64,000 bases of DNA from Erigeron canadensis (taxonomy: Eukaryota > Streptophyta > Magnoliopsida > Asterales > Asteraceae): NCBI RefSeq assembly GCF_010389155.1, contig NC_057765.1, positions 806,001-870,000 on the forward strand, given 5' to 3'. A program made the position numbers and the translations under genes. Of the stretch, positions 22,801 to 38,226 are shown one piece after another. A model generated the notes under the pieces. The model ran no database searches. It had not been told where the DNA came from and saw nothing but the letters and a program-made list of their open reading frames with translations. Numbering within the stretch: the first letter of the stretch is position 1; each line of letters starts with the position of its first letter.

Positions 22801-23365
22801 ATAGTATCATGTTTTTATCTTTTTCTCAAACATGGCAAAGAGCCAAAGAGTAGTCTGGTGTTCCTCAAATATGTATTCTCCTTTTGCTTTTCAACAGATT
22901 CCACTAGTGTTTTTCAAATACGAATTATGTTATTTTTAGAGCCTATTATTTACACCTCCCTCCCCTTCAACAAATATATGTGTTGGACCACCTCCATTTA
23001 ATTACGAATTTTTTTTGGGAAGATGTTAATGAAAAGCAGCAGCAGCAAGAGGTGATAATAAGGGTCCACCAACATATGTTGTACTACGTTCTTTAAAAGA
23101 AGCCATTGGTAGGTCTAAATTTATTATGTTCTTAACTAAAATAAAGTGAAAGAGGTGCAAGATGAAATTGATGTTACATGAAAAAATGTAAGTAAACGTT
23201 AAGGTCTTATAAGGAAAAGTAAAAGCTTTGTTTTCCCTCCCATACGGTACAACAAAAGAGGTGAGAGGACCTCTAACGAAAAACCTGTTAATATAATGTA
23301 TGTTATGCTATCTGATGCAACTAATTTACACCTTAAAAAATAATAAGCTTTGTTTTATTACAATA
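19811..23365. other. Intergenic between methyltransferase genes 1 and 2, no gene
   Basis: Three stretches are dominated by simple words. 20300-20935 is rich in TTCGGTTT / AAACCGAA, with ends GGGTGAGTAC and TGCTCAGCCCT. 21290-21605 is rich in GGGTTCG and ACCCGA and ends TGCTCATGCCTA. 21950-22045 is again rich in GGTTTGG. These resemble the termini and subterminal arrays of non-autonomous plant DNA elements, but I found no duplications. The remainder is AT-rich and without a recognisable gene. Confidence 0.45.
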
Positions 23366-24065
23366 CTAGTGCTGAGGCCCGTCCAATGGACGGGTAGTCT
23401 CAAACTGTATTAATCAAAGCTTAAAAAATTGAAATTCAAGTATATTAAATAGACACTGAATTAAATTAGAATACCTAAAAATAAAACATAAAACGATTCA
23501 AATAAGGCAAAAAGTTAAAAAAGTAATGCGTAATAAACTAATCGTTCAGGGAAGGCCCAAAAGGGGTTTGGAGAAACCGGGCTTCTTTGAAAGTTTCTTG
23601 TTTTAGTTTTTGATATGTCAGACTTCTATATGGGAATTTGTTTTTCTTCATGAATTAAGTTTCGTGGTTCAGTATTTCTCCATAGGCAGATTGCACTGTC
23701 AAAGTTCAATGTTTATATTAAACATTAAAATCATCAACACAAACAGCAATTTTAGACTATAATTTCAAAAGCTAAAGAAAGAAGCATATGAAAATTAACT
23801 CCATATAAGTATTAAATTTTGTTAACCCTTTTTTTTTCCCAACTTTAGTTAAATAAAAAAATTGTAGTTTGTTATATCTAAACTTAAGGCAGACACAAAC
23901 AACAATTTTAGCTATAATTATGAAAACTAAAGAAAGAAGCATATGAAAATTAACTCCATGTAAGTATTGAATTTAGTTAACCTTTTTTTTTCTTTTTTCC
24001 AATTTTAGTTAAATAAAAAAATTGTAGTTTGTTATATCTAAACTTAAGGCAAACACATACTTAAG
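23366..24065 (-). mobile_element. Helitron-like 3' terminus with attached body (minus strand)
   Basis: Read on the minus strand, the end is CCCGTCCATTGGACGGG (7-bp stem, 3-base loop), 8 bases, then CTAG followed by T. This is the Helitron 3' signature. The first about 90 bp next to it match the 198-bp element at 38029-38226. The 5' (TC) end could not be placed; I show the element only as far as its internal repeat. Confidence 0.55.
23738..24053. repeat. Tandem repeat, two units of about 158 bp
   Basis: Two consecutive units share CACAAAC(A/G)(A/G)CAATTTTAG, CTAAAGAAAGAAGCATATG and AATTGTAGTTTGTTATATC. They lie within the Helitron-like body. Confidence 0.8.
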
Positions 24066-27000
24066 ACCATCTCAAACGTTTTTGACTTAAAAAAACAAAT
24101 AATATCTAGATGAGGAACATTAATGGACGATTAATAATACCTTGTAGCAAGCTTTGAATAACATAATCAAACCACTTGGTAGCAGATGGATATATAAATC
24201 ATCCATTTCTAATAACTGCATTCTAATTTAATATATGTGGAGTTGAGGCCGAATTCGGTGTGCAGATCGATTTGATCGATTGGAGCTTTAGAATAGTATA
24301 AAAAGAATTTTGACAGGAGTTTGAATGATAGATAAAAAAGTAAAATTAAGACAAAAAATAGGATTAAAAAAATATATAGAAAACATATGTCGACCTAAAA
24401 AAAATTATAAAATAAGGTAACTAAATAAGGTTATTAGTGACCAAATTATAAAATATATAGAAAACATTATTTTTTGGCCACTAATTTTGTTTAGTGACCA
24501 CTTTTTCTTAATGGTAACTAAATAAGATTATTAGTGACCAAATTTTATTTGTCACTAAACAAAATGGTCACTGATCAAAGTATCAACCAAAAATAAACCT
24601 AAATACCTTATACTAGATAGGGTAAGTGGTTATCGTTCCCATGAGGAGCATATGTGATTATAGTCAAGTTTTAACACATTTTGTTTAGTTTTTAAAATTA
24701 ATAAAAAAAACTAATTTTAATTAACTAAATATCTAAACATAAATTAATTAAACAAGACAAAAATAAAAATAAAAGTCGTAAACAATAATAGAAAAAATGC
24801 ATCTTTCCTGAATCCCAAACACATTAATTTACTTAATAAACTTTACCGAATATTTTTTTCTAAATTACATAAACATAACTTTATTAAATGACATAAATAA
24901 ATTTAGGCACAACTTATGTTAATTAGATGACCTGTCTTAATTTCTAAACTAGGTGGACTCGGCACAAATCATTAACTCACAATAAATTGTCTTAGGAAAA
25001 TCCAAATCAAATAATAATAAATAAAAACTCAATCAGTCATATCAATTATAATAAAAAAAACAATGTTTACGCGACTAAAAGTAAAGTTCATCAAATAAAA
25101 TTAACTAACAATTGTTCATCGAAAGAGATAACAAAAACCTTAGACGAACATAATATTTGATAAGAAAACTGTTAGTTCCATCGGCTCCTGCTCGTTCGTT
25201 GACTCCCCAAAACGCACCCACCAAGAATATATGTCGACAGAATATGTGATAGGCTCCCTCGAATAAGCTGTCAAAGAAACATATATACCCCTCTCTAATC
25301 TTCATACCCAAGTAACCTTTCTAGCGGACATAAACCAAACAATAATATGGGCCTCATCTTCTTTGTGTATTGCTCCATCCAAAAGTAAAACAATTGAGGG
25401 AGTTGAGATGGACTCTGGAGAGTGATACGGCCCAAATGAGGAATACCAAAACAAGCCTTCAGTTTGTAAAATTTAGTCTTTGTCGTGCCTTCCCATTTGC
25501 TGGTTTGCACAATTAAACAAATAAATAAGAAAACATCTTTCTTAAGTATTGTTCCAGCATTAATCATGATAAAACTTCCATTAGAATTATAGCTCTGTGG
25601 TGTGCTGTAGAGGCTAGCTTATGAACATATATCTTGGTTCATCATATCTACCTCTTACCTTTATGTCATAGTTTTGTCAAACTATATTCGACCTCCTCAA
25701 TTCATTTATCACCTCATTTTAAATCATATTTTACTCTTATAAAACTCAAACCTGAAATGCACATAATATACATCAAAGTAGGCATATATAAGGAGAAAAA
25801 ACTTTTGTTTAATCGGAAGCATATCATCACAAGGTCAACCGATCAATGACAACCCTAAAACACTTCCTTAGTGTAAAGAGTCATTGTCCTACCTTCGGGT
25901 AATCGCCAAGAAAACATAAAATTAAATTCCCCTTTTTATAACCTTCGAACCATATTAGGCGAACGTGGTTCGGTACACAATCATCTTCCATTTCTTAATA
26001 ATTAACATATATCAAGTAATATTTAAGGTTCAATGATATGCTAGATAAAATACATCACATATTAATATTCTATCTAATAGAGATGATACATTTATATGAA
26101 GTTGATTATCTCATATATAAAAAGAATACCGTCATAATAACATTACATCATGCTTACACCAAAGAATGAATCTTTATTATATAAAAAGAGAAGTATACAA
26201 TAAATGGCGTTGGATTAGTGATTTAGAGCAGTATGTGACATTGGAAATAATGACTAATCACTAATCTTTTATTTTGAAAATATAAAGTAATTATTCACTG
26301 TATTATTATTTATTAATATTTATAAAAGTGTTTCTTTTTATTATTATTATTATTAATTAAAATAATAGCATTGTTAATTCTGTGAATTCATCCAAAGTTC
26401 ATTTCTAATGCTGTGAATTAAAAATCAAACCGACAGGTCAGCAGGTTACCAGGTCAGATGTTACTTTTTCTACTAATAAACAAAAGATGTTTTCTAAAAA
26501 GTAAAGCTTTCAAGGGATATTGTTAATTTCGTGAAATCGAGTAAAATTTATTTATATTTTCTGCAGTTATTGCTTTAATATATATTCAATTATGACTTAT
26601 CAGTCACTAACCGACATTTTTCTTGTAGTGGTGATATGGGTTTATCATGATTCTACTTGATTAAGAATAAAAAAAAAATGCTTGCTTCATCAAAGAGTAA
26701 GACTCTTGTTTTTTTTTTCCCCTGGAGAGTGATATTTATACAACAAAATTAGTCATCCACACCAAAACAAGAGATTTATGCCTAAAATTAGCCATTTACA
26801 ATAAAGTAATTGTATTTAATGGCGTACAAGAATAATATAAATGCACCAAGCATAAGTGATTTCAGTTAGAAATAGCAATAGCTATTTTAGGAGTATTTAT
26901 AATTTGTTTATAAAACTTAAAGGGTTAAACTTGTAACTTCTCTTAAAAACCTTTTACTTGGATGTACCCGTACCTGTGTTGGATTTATAGTCTCTGGCCT
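24066..27000. other. Intergenic upstream of methyltransferase gene 2
   Basis: 24410-24590 holds inverted TTAGTGACCA / GGTCACTAA words. 24600-25930 is an unidentified segment with two overlapping minus-strand ORFs (25105-25311, 25295-25567) that match no family I know. At 26621-26630 TCTTGTAGTG resembles the terminal sequence of plant CACTA elements, without a visible partner. No supported gene. Confidence 0.4.
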
Positions 27001-27118
27001 GCAATACAAATAATTTTCTCTTTGTAGAACCTTGTTACTATGTGCCCATAAAATAAATAAACAATAATAAACTTACTTTGCAAATGCAAAAAAAAAAAGA
27101 AATAAAAAGAAACACGAA

Positions 27119-28568
<1,450 letters not shown>

Positions 28569-28619
28569 ACTCTGGTTATTCCATCAGTTAACGACGATGC
28601 TTTTTCTCTAAGAAATAAA

Positions 28620-30977
28620 ACTTTCTATGATGTAAATTATGTGGCATACCAATATATTAATTGGTTGTTTTCTAAATCATGTGGTATATGTTCAATAAAC
28701 ATTGCTATTTGTGGGTTCTGTATACAACTGCAGAGGAGGGTAAATAAATGGAATTGGGTTTAGTATATGGTGTATAGTCTATTTTGTACTTTGGTGGGTA
28801 CTTTGAATGTTGTGAAAATTTTGTAACGGATAAAAATTATTTTAAGGGAACTCGTGTTTATAGTGTTTTTGTTTAGAAAAATTGTGAAATTAGCATAGCT
28901 GGTATTGACAAAACCTGTGTTTGCCAAATCACCCAATACCGGCATTGTAGTCGTTGGCCTATGTTTGGGTTCATGAGCTAGGGCCCCGCAGATAAACAGT
29001 TGTTGGCGATACTTAGGTACACTAAACGGGGAATTAAAAAGTGGCCGGCATGAAGGTCACAAGGTTTTGGTTAATTGAAAGAGTTAAATGGATATGTGCA
29101 AAGGTAGAAGTTGAATAGCTGATACTACTTTAAATTACGTCAACAACTTTAATCTTAGACAAAGGTGAAGAGTACGTTGGGGTATATTCTGGGATTGGGA
29201 TCTTATAAAGTTATAGTAACTTTATAGGTAAAGTTAACATGACTTTGACCTTATATTGTCCATTGATTTTAATCTAATGGTCTACACCCATCAACTTCAC
29301 CTATGAAGTTTATTTTAACTATAAAGGATCTCAATCTTATATTCTGAGATTTTCTGGAATGGAATTGAATGGGGAATGAATTGCTAGAATTTAGAGGAAG
29401 TGGTTACTTGGAAAAAAAACAAGAAAAGTAGGAATCGAACCACCCGTAGGCCGTAGCTATTGAAAAGCTTTTAATTGAAATTAAACAAATGAACAACATC
29501 TTGATCTTTAGATTATGATAAAGTTGATGCAAGACAATTAACGAAACACAAGTAGGTACTTTGATACACGATAATTTTTAGTAAAAAAAAGCCTATTGTT
29601 TTAATTATCTTATTTTAATACTCGTTTTTTTTTTTACCTAGAAGTCTAGAACCTATTTTTATATAGAGACCAATCCTGAATGCGTACCCGTTATTGATAT
29701 ATCGGTAGTCAAAAAATGCAATATGAACTGAATAGTTGTTAAATGTATTCGTATACAATTTTTTCTTTTTTAACAAAATGATCATTCCCTATAATTTAAT
29801 ATGATAATCTGTAGATTTACCATTGAGCTTGTATAACCGTGGATTATAACCGTGGATTATAAACATGGATAATCATTGGTGGATACCCACAATTTGATGG
29901 ATCAAAAAACCCTGCGGACACGGTAATAAAAAAAGAATATCCGTTCCGATTACCCGCGGGTGTGATCCTTATTATTCGATAAACCTGTACCTATTATTCA
30001 TTGGCCAACTACCCACTCTGGCACTTTTAATATGAAAAATAATGTCAACATATTACTATAAAAAAATCAGAAACTGTTGCATCCTTTTGGATATATTTAA
30101 AAAAAAAAAAAAGAAAAGAAAACAAAAAGAATATTATGAATACATGTCAGTGATGTCACGTTCCAAAAGGCCAACATGATACAAAAATATTACTTGCGGC
30201 CATTTTTTCTTTTTTTTGAAAGGTACTACACCTGCGACCTGCCTCATCTTTACATGGTATTCAACTATACATTATAATTATTGTTCTCTTCATTGTGTTT
30301 TCTTTTTTTTATGTTTAATACGATAGTTATACTTTATTGCATTTTTTTCTCTACCCCGTATAATCCTTAATACTGTGATCGAGGTATCTGGTTTTTTTTT
30401 TCTTTTGTTGTAAACAAAAGAAATCTTCAAATGTAAATTAAAAGGGTATGTGGAATGCGGTGGTGGTGGAGGCGGTGATATGATAATGCAATGACTAGTG
30501 TTGTTGGCAAGTGCGAAATAGCATAGGTAATTGATACAAAATTATTATGTAAAAATAAATAGTGTTATAAAGATTGAATATTGAATTTTAATTGGATAAT
30601 TCAACCTGAAAATAGGTAATTGAATTTCCAACCTGAAAATAGTGTAACAATTAACAAATGGCCTGGAATTTTAATTGGATCATGATCCTATAATATTGAT
30701 CTCAACTAAAAAGGTAAAGTTCAAAAACTTTCAATATTTAGAAAAATTAAAAAGTAAGATTCAAAATTGTTATTTGAATCTAGACTCTTTAAAGTCAATC
30801 CAAAAGTTAAGATTAGACAACTTTATAAAACCTCTACTCATCTTAATTTATAAAGTATTAGGGGGCTGGAAACATTACTATTACTATATAAATATATATT
30901 TTGAAATTGTTAAACATTACAAATAAACCGCTCCAAACATTTTGATCGGATTTCTAACATAGCTGATCTAAAAGGCA
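28620..30977. other. Intergenic between methyltransferase genes 2 and 3, no gene
   Basis: AT-rich spacer. It contains a small inverted-repeat unit (29196-29345) and, at 29840-30000, a GGATTATAACCGTGGATTATAA direct duplication followed by TACCCGCGGGT words of unknown origin. Confidence 0.45.
29196..29345. repeat. MITE-like unit, ATTTTAAT(C/T)TAATGGT family
   Basis: The left end GGGATCTTATAAAGTTATAGTAAC pairs loosely with the right end AACTATAAAGGATCTCAAT. The centre has CCATTGATTTTAATCTAATGGTC, the core shared with units at 32865, 35125, 36350 and 42440. Confidence 0.5.
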
Positions 30978-30985
30978 CATATTAG

Positions 30986-32344
30986 CAGGGGCTCAGCTAC
31001 ACATGGGGACCTGACCTCTGGAAAAAAAATTACGATGTAGGGGTATATATTTTTCGTATAAATCTTTTTATATATATATATATTTGGTTTCGACCTCCCA
31101 TTTTAATTATGAATTTTTTTTTATATACTAAGTAATAAAATTGATCCATTACATTTTATATAAGTCCATTCAAAATTATTTAGGACAAACTAAAACCCAT
31201 TACTTAATTAGTTACTTAGCCCATTAATTAATTATATATATAAAAAAATGAAACCGGATAAAAATTAACACACTTTCCTCCTCCCCCCTTCTGTCCTCAT
31301 TCCTCCCTCCCCTCCCCTGCCTCCCCTGCCGACCACGACCACATGCAATCCCGTCGCCACCACCCAGCCTCCCATTTCAGTTATGTATGTCTTTTATTTA
31401 GGGTTTTAATAGAAATTAAGGATTTAGTTTTTAGTACAAATTAAGGATTTAAGTAGAAATTGTAAATTGTTAGTTGAGAATTTGAGATATAAGGGCTCCA
31501 TATAAATTTACCCGGCATCGACCTCGTAAAAAAGATCTTTATGTTACATTTGAACATTTTTACTGAGTAGAATTGTTTATGGAGACATTGGATAAGCAAA
31601 TACATGAGATGGATTGTAGATTCAGTAAGCAATCAGTAGAGTTGTTATCTCTTGGTGCGACTTTATGTTCAAAAGAGATTAATATTGGTGACATTGCATG
31701 ATATTCTTGTTGAGAAATATTATCCCACGGACTTTACTGAGCAGGAGAGAAATCAATTAAGATGTCAATTGGAGACTTTTCAAGTTGAAAGGATAAATAA
31801 TGCCAAGCTAAGTAAGGTAGCAAACATTTCTGATCTTTGCCAAACTCCTGTAGAAACTGAGAAAAATAGCATGTACGATTTGGTTGAAAGAGTGTTTCGG
31901 CTACTCTTGACACTTCCAGTTTCGATTGCAACAACAGAGAGGGGATTTTTGGCAATGAAGATATTCAAGACTCGCCTACGTAATAAGATGTTAGATGACA
32001 ATCTAGCAAACAGTATGGTGATTTACATAGAAAAAGAAATTGCTAGCAAGTTTGATGCGGAGTCCATAATTGAAGAATTCAAAGTTCTTAAAGGTCGAAA
32101 GGTTAAACTCTAATTTCTTCAGTGAATTGAACCAGACAACCGTTTGTCTCCTTTTTACTGTTTACTTGTCTTGAACAAATGTTTAGTTTTTTAGTGATTG
32201 AAACTTTTTTTTTATAATAATAGTATTTAATTTTTGACCCGACCCGAATCGAATAACCGACCCGAACATACTACCCGAAAAATAGTGTTAGAAAAAAAAT
32301 ATATAGATCCCGACCTCACTCAAAAATTTTTAGCTTCGCTACTG
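30986..32344 (+). mobile_element. hAT element with deleted interior (1359 bp)
   Basis: It begins CAGGGGCTCAGCTAC and ends TAGCTTCGCTACTG, giving inverted termini of the CAGNNGC...AGCTA type. An exact 8-bp duplication CATATTAG flanks it (30978-30985 and 32345-32352). It keeps the end of a transposase gene (31652-32113) but too little room for a complete one, so it is a deletion derivative that would depend on a helper in trans. Confidence 0.9.
31652..32113 (+). pseudogene. hAT transposase, C-terminal dimerisation domain remnant
   Basis: The 153-codon frame matches the C-terminal part of TTF-type/ZMYM1-like hAT transposases. An N-terminal stretch of transposase-like sequence (DILVEKYYPTDFTEQE) is followed at about residues 73-140 by the hAT dimerisation core: LVERVFRLLLTLPVS, TTERGF, MKIFKTRLRNKM and LANSMVIYIEKEIA. 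The zinc finger and most of the catalytic RNase-H-like fold are absent. Coding resemblance may begin upstream of the ATG (from about 31540), so the ATG is unlikely to be the native start. Short minus-strand ORFs opposite are shadows. Confidence 0.85.
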
Positions 32345-32687
32345 CATATTAGATTATTATGATCCAAAAACAAAATCGATAAAAAATAAAATCAATCCAC
32401 AAAATAAAGGCGATCCAAAAAATTATAGCTTTGATAAACAAAAGTAACACTTATAAATTATATCCGTCCCCCTTAATAGTGTAGTACGTAAACGAAATTA
32501 ATGTGTAACACCAAAAAGATGTTGGCAGTGGTACGCATATATAGCAAAAAAACTTTACCGGATCGACCTTACATCGGAAGCCAACCCGGGCCCCTAAGGC
32601 TATTCACATTATTTTTAATTGATGCATATAATGTAGTGTGCAAAAGTGACCCATTAAAGAAAATACGTACTCACGGATATAAATAGA

Positions 32688-32695
32688 CACTTTCT
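32688..32695 (+). promoter_or_regulatory. TATA box of methyltransferase gene 3
   Basis: TATAAATA within GGATATAAATAGACAC lies 41 bp before the ATG, matching the arrangement in gene 1. Confidence 0.7.
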
Positions 32696-32728
32696 GTTTC
32701 ACAAGCTTTACTTGCAAAGACATAACCA

Positions 32729-34395
<1,667 letters not shown>

Positions 34396-34432
34396 AAAGA
34401 AATCGATCTAGAAGTCGTTCTACGTACTATCT

Positions 34433-34566
34433 TTCGTTATGCATAAATTTCCGTTAATCTAAGTGTTGATCAATGGTTTCGTCTATCGAAGTATTAGTTT
34501 TCGTTATGCATAAATTTCCGTTAATCTAAGTGTTGATCAATGGTTTCGTCTATCGAAGTATTAGTT
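34433..34566. repeat. Perfect 67-bp tandem duplication in the 3' UTR of gene 3
   Basis: Two identical units starting TTCGTTATGCATAAATTTCC (34433-34499 and 34500-34566) lie between the stop codon and the poly(A) signal. No mismatch was seen, so the duplication is recent. Confidence 0.9.
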
Positions 34567-35124
34567 TAATCATGAAATAATAAAATTTCCTTTTGTTGAA
34601 CATGATTCCTTAGTTGGGTTAATTTATAGTAATTAATGTACGTGTATGTTGGTATAATTACGGGCTTCTTTGTTTTTTTTTTATAACTATTAAGTAATTG
34701 AATTAATAAAGTGATGATAAATAATGTTTGTATGGAGTAAGTAATTTATTTATTAAATAAAAAAAATAAATACTTGTGATAATTTAATAGATTAAGTATT
34801 TTTAATTATTTCAAAACATTTTGATTAAAAAATCAAAAAATACTATCTATGTTTGATTAGAAAGAAAAGATGGAAAGAAAAATATATATCGGAATTTGTA
34901 AGTATAGTGGGTGATGACAATAGCCTTGTGATTTCGGATTGTAAATTCAAAATTTTGAAGTCTTTATTTTAATAACTTATTATATTAAATATAAATAATA
35001 GGAGTTGAAGAATTGAGAAAGAAAAATAAACAATTTTATTAATAAGAACGATCACTCAAATAAGATTATTATATGTTTTATATCTATAAGCCAAAAGTTA
35101 GAGTTATATATAACTAAAAAAGCT

Positions 35125-35290
35125 AATAGTTTTAAAAAAATATTAAGTTATGGGAATTAGATTAAAATCATAGGTTAAGATTAAAAGGTCATTTTTGAAT
35201 CTTAGCCTTTGATTTTAATTTAAGGGTTATGATTCTCCTAATTATACCTATAAAGTTCAAGTAACTTTAAAGAATCTCTATCCGATTTCA
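35125..35290. repeat. MITE-like unit, ATTTTAATTTAA family
   Basis: It contains GATTAAAATCATAGGTTAAGATT and CTTAGCCTTTGATTTTAATTTAAGGGT, with an AGTAACTTTAAAGAATCTC end. Confidence 0.5.
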
Positions 35291-35399
35291 TGATAACTTC
35301 ATAGGAAGAAATTGTAACCATTATTCGAAGACTAATTTCTAAGGCACATAATTATAATAAAAAAAATTATATGAAGTTTGTAATATTTAAATGGATTGG

Positions 35400-35830
35400 A
35401 AAAAACAAAGCTTATTGCTGTCCTTATGATATCTATTAAGGTCATCTTTAGTAGCAACATACCTATCACCTTAGCATATTGTTTCAACAAATTAGATTAC
35501 GATACTAAACATATTTTTCATTAGGGAAAAGATTAGGTAAAACATACAGTACCTATCTTAAGTAAAGTAGAGGGGAATTATGTAAAGTTCAGGAGAGATT
35601 ATATAAAATTCATGAGAGTCTATATATGTTTATCAAATTCAAGGTTTAATTTGTAACATTTTTTAAAGTGGTAGTACCTAAACTTAGGTAAAGTCTGCAG
35701 TACGGATCATTTTCCCTTTTCTTTAACTCAACATACTAAAACTCAATATGTCAAATATCCCATCATCATTTATATTAAATTAAAAAAACAAATTATATTA
35801 GTTGAAAACATTATATCAAATTCGGAAAAC
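35400..35830. repeat. Dispersed repeat, copy 1 (interrupted by a MITE)
   Basis: AAAACAAAGCTTATTGCTGT...GGTCATCT and ...TATATTAGTTGAAAACATTATAT...TTCGGAAAACTTT match 38587-38835. The GGGAAAA MITE copy B splits this copy. Confidence 0.6.
35524..35716. mobile_element. MITE family GGGAAAATG, copy B
   Basis: It begins GGGAAAAGATTAGGTAAAAC and ends CAGTACGGATCATTTTCCC. It sits inside the dispersed repeat at 35400-35830; the other repeat copy lacks this insertion. Confidence 0.7.
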
Positions 35831-35923
35831 TTTTTATTTAAAAAATAAAAAAATACTATTATATTTTTTTAAAGAAACTAGTGCATTAAAAAAACTATTA
35901 AACTTGTTTTACAATAACCAACA

Positions 35924-35925
35924 TT

Positions 35926-35957
<32 letters not shown>

Positions 35958-35960
35958 ACA
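35924..35960. repeat. (CT)n(AT)n microsatellite
   Basis: A CT dinucleotide run followed by an AT dinucleotide run; a second AT run follows at about 35983-35998. Confidence 0.9.
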
Positions 35961-36349
35961 GAAATGGAAAAAAATTAAAAACATATATATATATATATAA
36001 AGAGAGATAAAACAGAAAAAGGAAAAAACAAGAAAACAGGAAGAAGAAGAAAAAAATTGAAGGCATTTATAGTTGTTAAAGTGAGGGGTAAGTTTTGTAA
36101 TTTTTTTTTCAAGTTCAAACAGTCATTTTGCTAAAATCCAATAAAAATGGTAATACAGACGCTCCTAATATTCACTAGCATCAGCCAGAAGTAGTCGATG
36201 GAAGGAGCCGATGCTGGTTATCGATATTTTTCGATGGATATGATGCAATGGAGCCGAGGAGACGATACTTGCCGATTGAAGAAGCCGACACCCTTGCTCC
36301 GAAGGGAAAACTTAATCAATAAAATCACATGACTATTGGATGGGTAGAG

Positions 36350-36535
36350 ATCCCCTCAAGTTGTGATAACTTGAGGGGTAAAGTTGAAAAGATATTGACC
36401 ATTTGATCAAAATCAAGAGTTGATATTCAATGATGATCATTAAATCTTGACCATTAATTTCAATTTAATGGTCATGATCTTCCTAACTTTACCCCTCATT
36501 TTTAAGATTAACTTGATGGAATTTTCACCCTGGAC
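36350..36535. repeat. MITE-like unit, inverted ends
   Basis: The left end has AACTTGAGGGGTAAAGTTGA and the right end AACTTTACCCCTCATTTTTAA, an inverted pair. The core is CTTGACCATTAATTTCAATTTAATGGTC. Same family as the units at 32865, 35125 and 42440. Confidence 0.6.
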
Positions 36536-38028
36536 TTATTGGAATGATCAAAAGTCTTAGCTTTACCTACAAAAACAAAAATTTTTATGGTGTGTTTTGT
36601 TGTGAAAAAAGTTTTTTTGTCTTTCATTTTTAATTTTTCAAAGAATTATAAGCATTTATTACTTACAGAAAACAAAAGTAAACTTTAAAAACGTATATTA
36701 TTAAAAAAAAATGTTATTTTCATTTTCCATTATCATTTTAGACTAAGATTATATTTTACAACAAGAATATGTTGAAGGTTCAAAATCCGTAGTCAACATG
36801 CTAAGGTTACCCACATTAATGATTAAGTATTTATCCCACAAACAACCTAATTAGCATTGATATGTTTAGAAAAAAAAAAAAAAAAAACCTAATTAGCATT
36901 GATACATCAACTTTTAACTTATTCTTCCTGACAAACACTTTTAACCCACATGATTTCCACACTATATCCCATGCTTTTACTTTGCAACTTTTGTCATCTA
37001 CCTCAATCTTGTATCATCTTTTCTCACAAACACCTAAGAATGGATATCCTCTACTTCATCACTTACATCTTACTCTTCCTATAAACACCCTTTATCTGAC
37101 CACAAATTGAAATTTCCTATTGTGGATGGTCTAATGTGACATTTTGGTATTGCAGTTGCTCTTAATGAGTGTTTAGTACAATGGAATAGAAAGGGTGGAA
37201 AAAAAAATAGGAAAAAGTTTCTTTGTTTGGTTACAATGGAAAATGGAAAAAATAATGAAAAATTAGGAATCAATTTTATTCCCTCCATTCACTGTAAATT
37301 GTAGAGAATGGATGAAAATGAATTTTTTTTTATAATGTTATATGAATTAGATTTTTTTTTTAATTTTTTTATATAAATATTAGATTTAATTATTATATAA
37401 AACTTTATATTTTTTATATTATTTTACTGTTTTGCCAAACAAAAAAATTTATTCCTTTTCTAAATACTCATTTTCTTTTTTATTATTTCTATTCTTCATT
37501 TTTTTTAATTATTTCCTCATACCAAACACCTATCTATTTAGAAGGGTACGTGAAATCATCATTGAGACAGCCCGACAGGCCAGCTTATTTTCCCTGGCCG
37601 ACTGATCCTTTCCATTTATGGTAAGACGCATATCCAACCTACCTTCCTTCCTTTATCCTTCTTTTCCTAAATTGTTTCATCAATAATTTAATTTCTTACG
37701 GGGTATATATCTACGCACATAAAGTTTTGTTTATTCCCACAACGATGCTCACTGTCTTGATTTCTTGGGTATAAGTACGTTTGATTTAGAAAGAAAAGAC
37801 GGAAAGACAAAAATTTGTGGTTGTCAAAAATGTTATTTATTTCTAATTTATATATGGAAAATGATAAAAAAAAAAAAAAAAAAATTTTAAAATAGTCTAA
37901 AAATCTTCTTAAAACTATAAGAAGGTAACATATGTTATTCACTAATTCTCATTCCTAATTTCGCCTCTAATTTTTTCACATGTCATCATCTCATGATTAG
38001 GAGGATGTTTCCTTTATATATACTAATA

Positions 38029-38226
38029 CTAGTGTTCAGACCCGTCCAATGGACGAAAAGTCTCAAAATATATTAATCAATGTTAAAAAATTGGAATTCA
38101 TGTATATTAAATCTTCATGACCAATATCACAACTTAATCCATACGTAAGTTAAAGAATGAAATATATGAAAATTAGCTTCCAGTTTACCCTCTTTTAGTT
38201 ATATTATTATAGATTATAGATATAGA
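38029..38226 (-). mobile_element. Short non-autonomous Helitron (198 bp)
   Basis: Read on the minus strand, it starts TCTATATCTATAATC and ends CGTCCATTGGACGGGTCTGAACACTAG: a hairpin 8 bases before the terminal CTAG. The flanks are A and T, an AT target as Helitrons use. No target-site duplication or coding region. It is related to the 23366 element. Confidence 0.75.

Larger units (their letters stand above)
34590..38028. other. Intergenic, repeats only
   Basis: AT-rich spacer with MITE-like units, a CT/TA microsatellite and a long dispersed repeat. 36165-36310 (CATCAGCCAGAAGTAGTCG onward) is locally GC-richer and unique here, without a recognisable frame. No gene supported. Confidence 0.5.

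Noticed and set aside
25105..25567. Two minus-strand ORFs (68 and 90 codons)
   Set aside because: They overlap in different frames and match no family I know. Without a search they cannot be supported as genes.
26621..26630. TCTTGTAGTG as a CACTA transposon end
   Set aside because: No partner CACTACAAGA end or 3-bp duplication was found, so it stays a single-motif resemblance.
29415..29460. tRNA T-arm-like words (AGGAATCGAACC), also near 21172 and 42645
   Set aside because: No cloverleaf could be formed around them; they are at most SINE or tRNA-like relics. No functional tRNA or rRNA gene was found.
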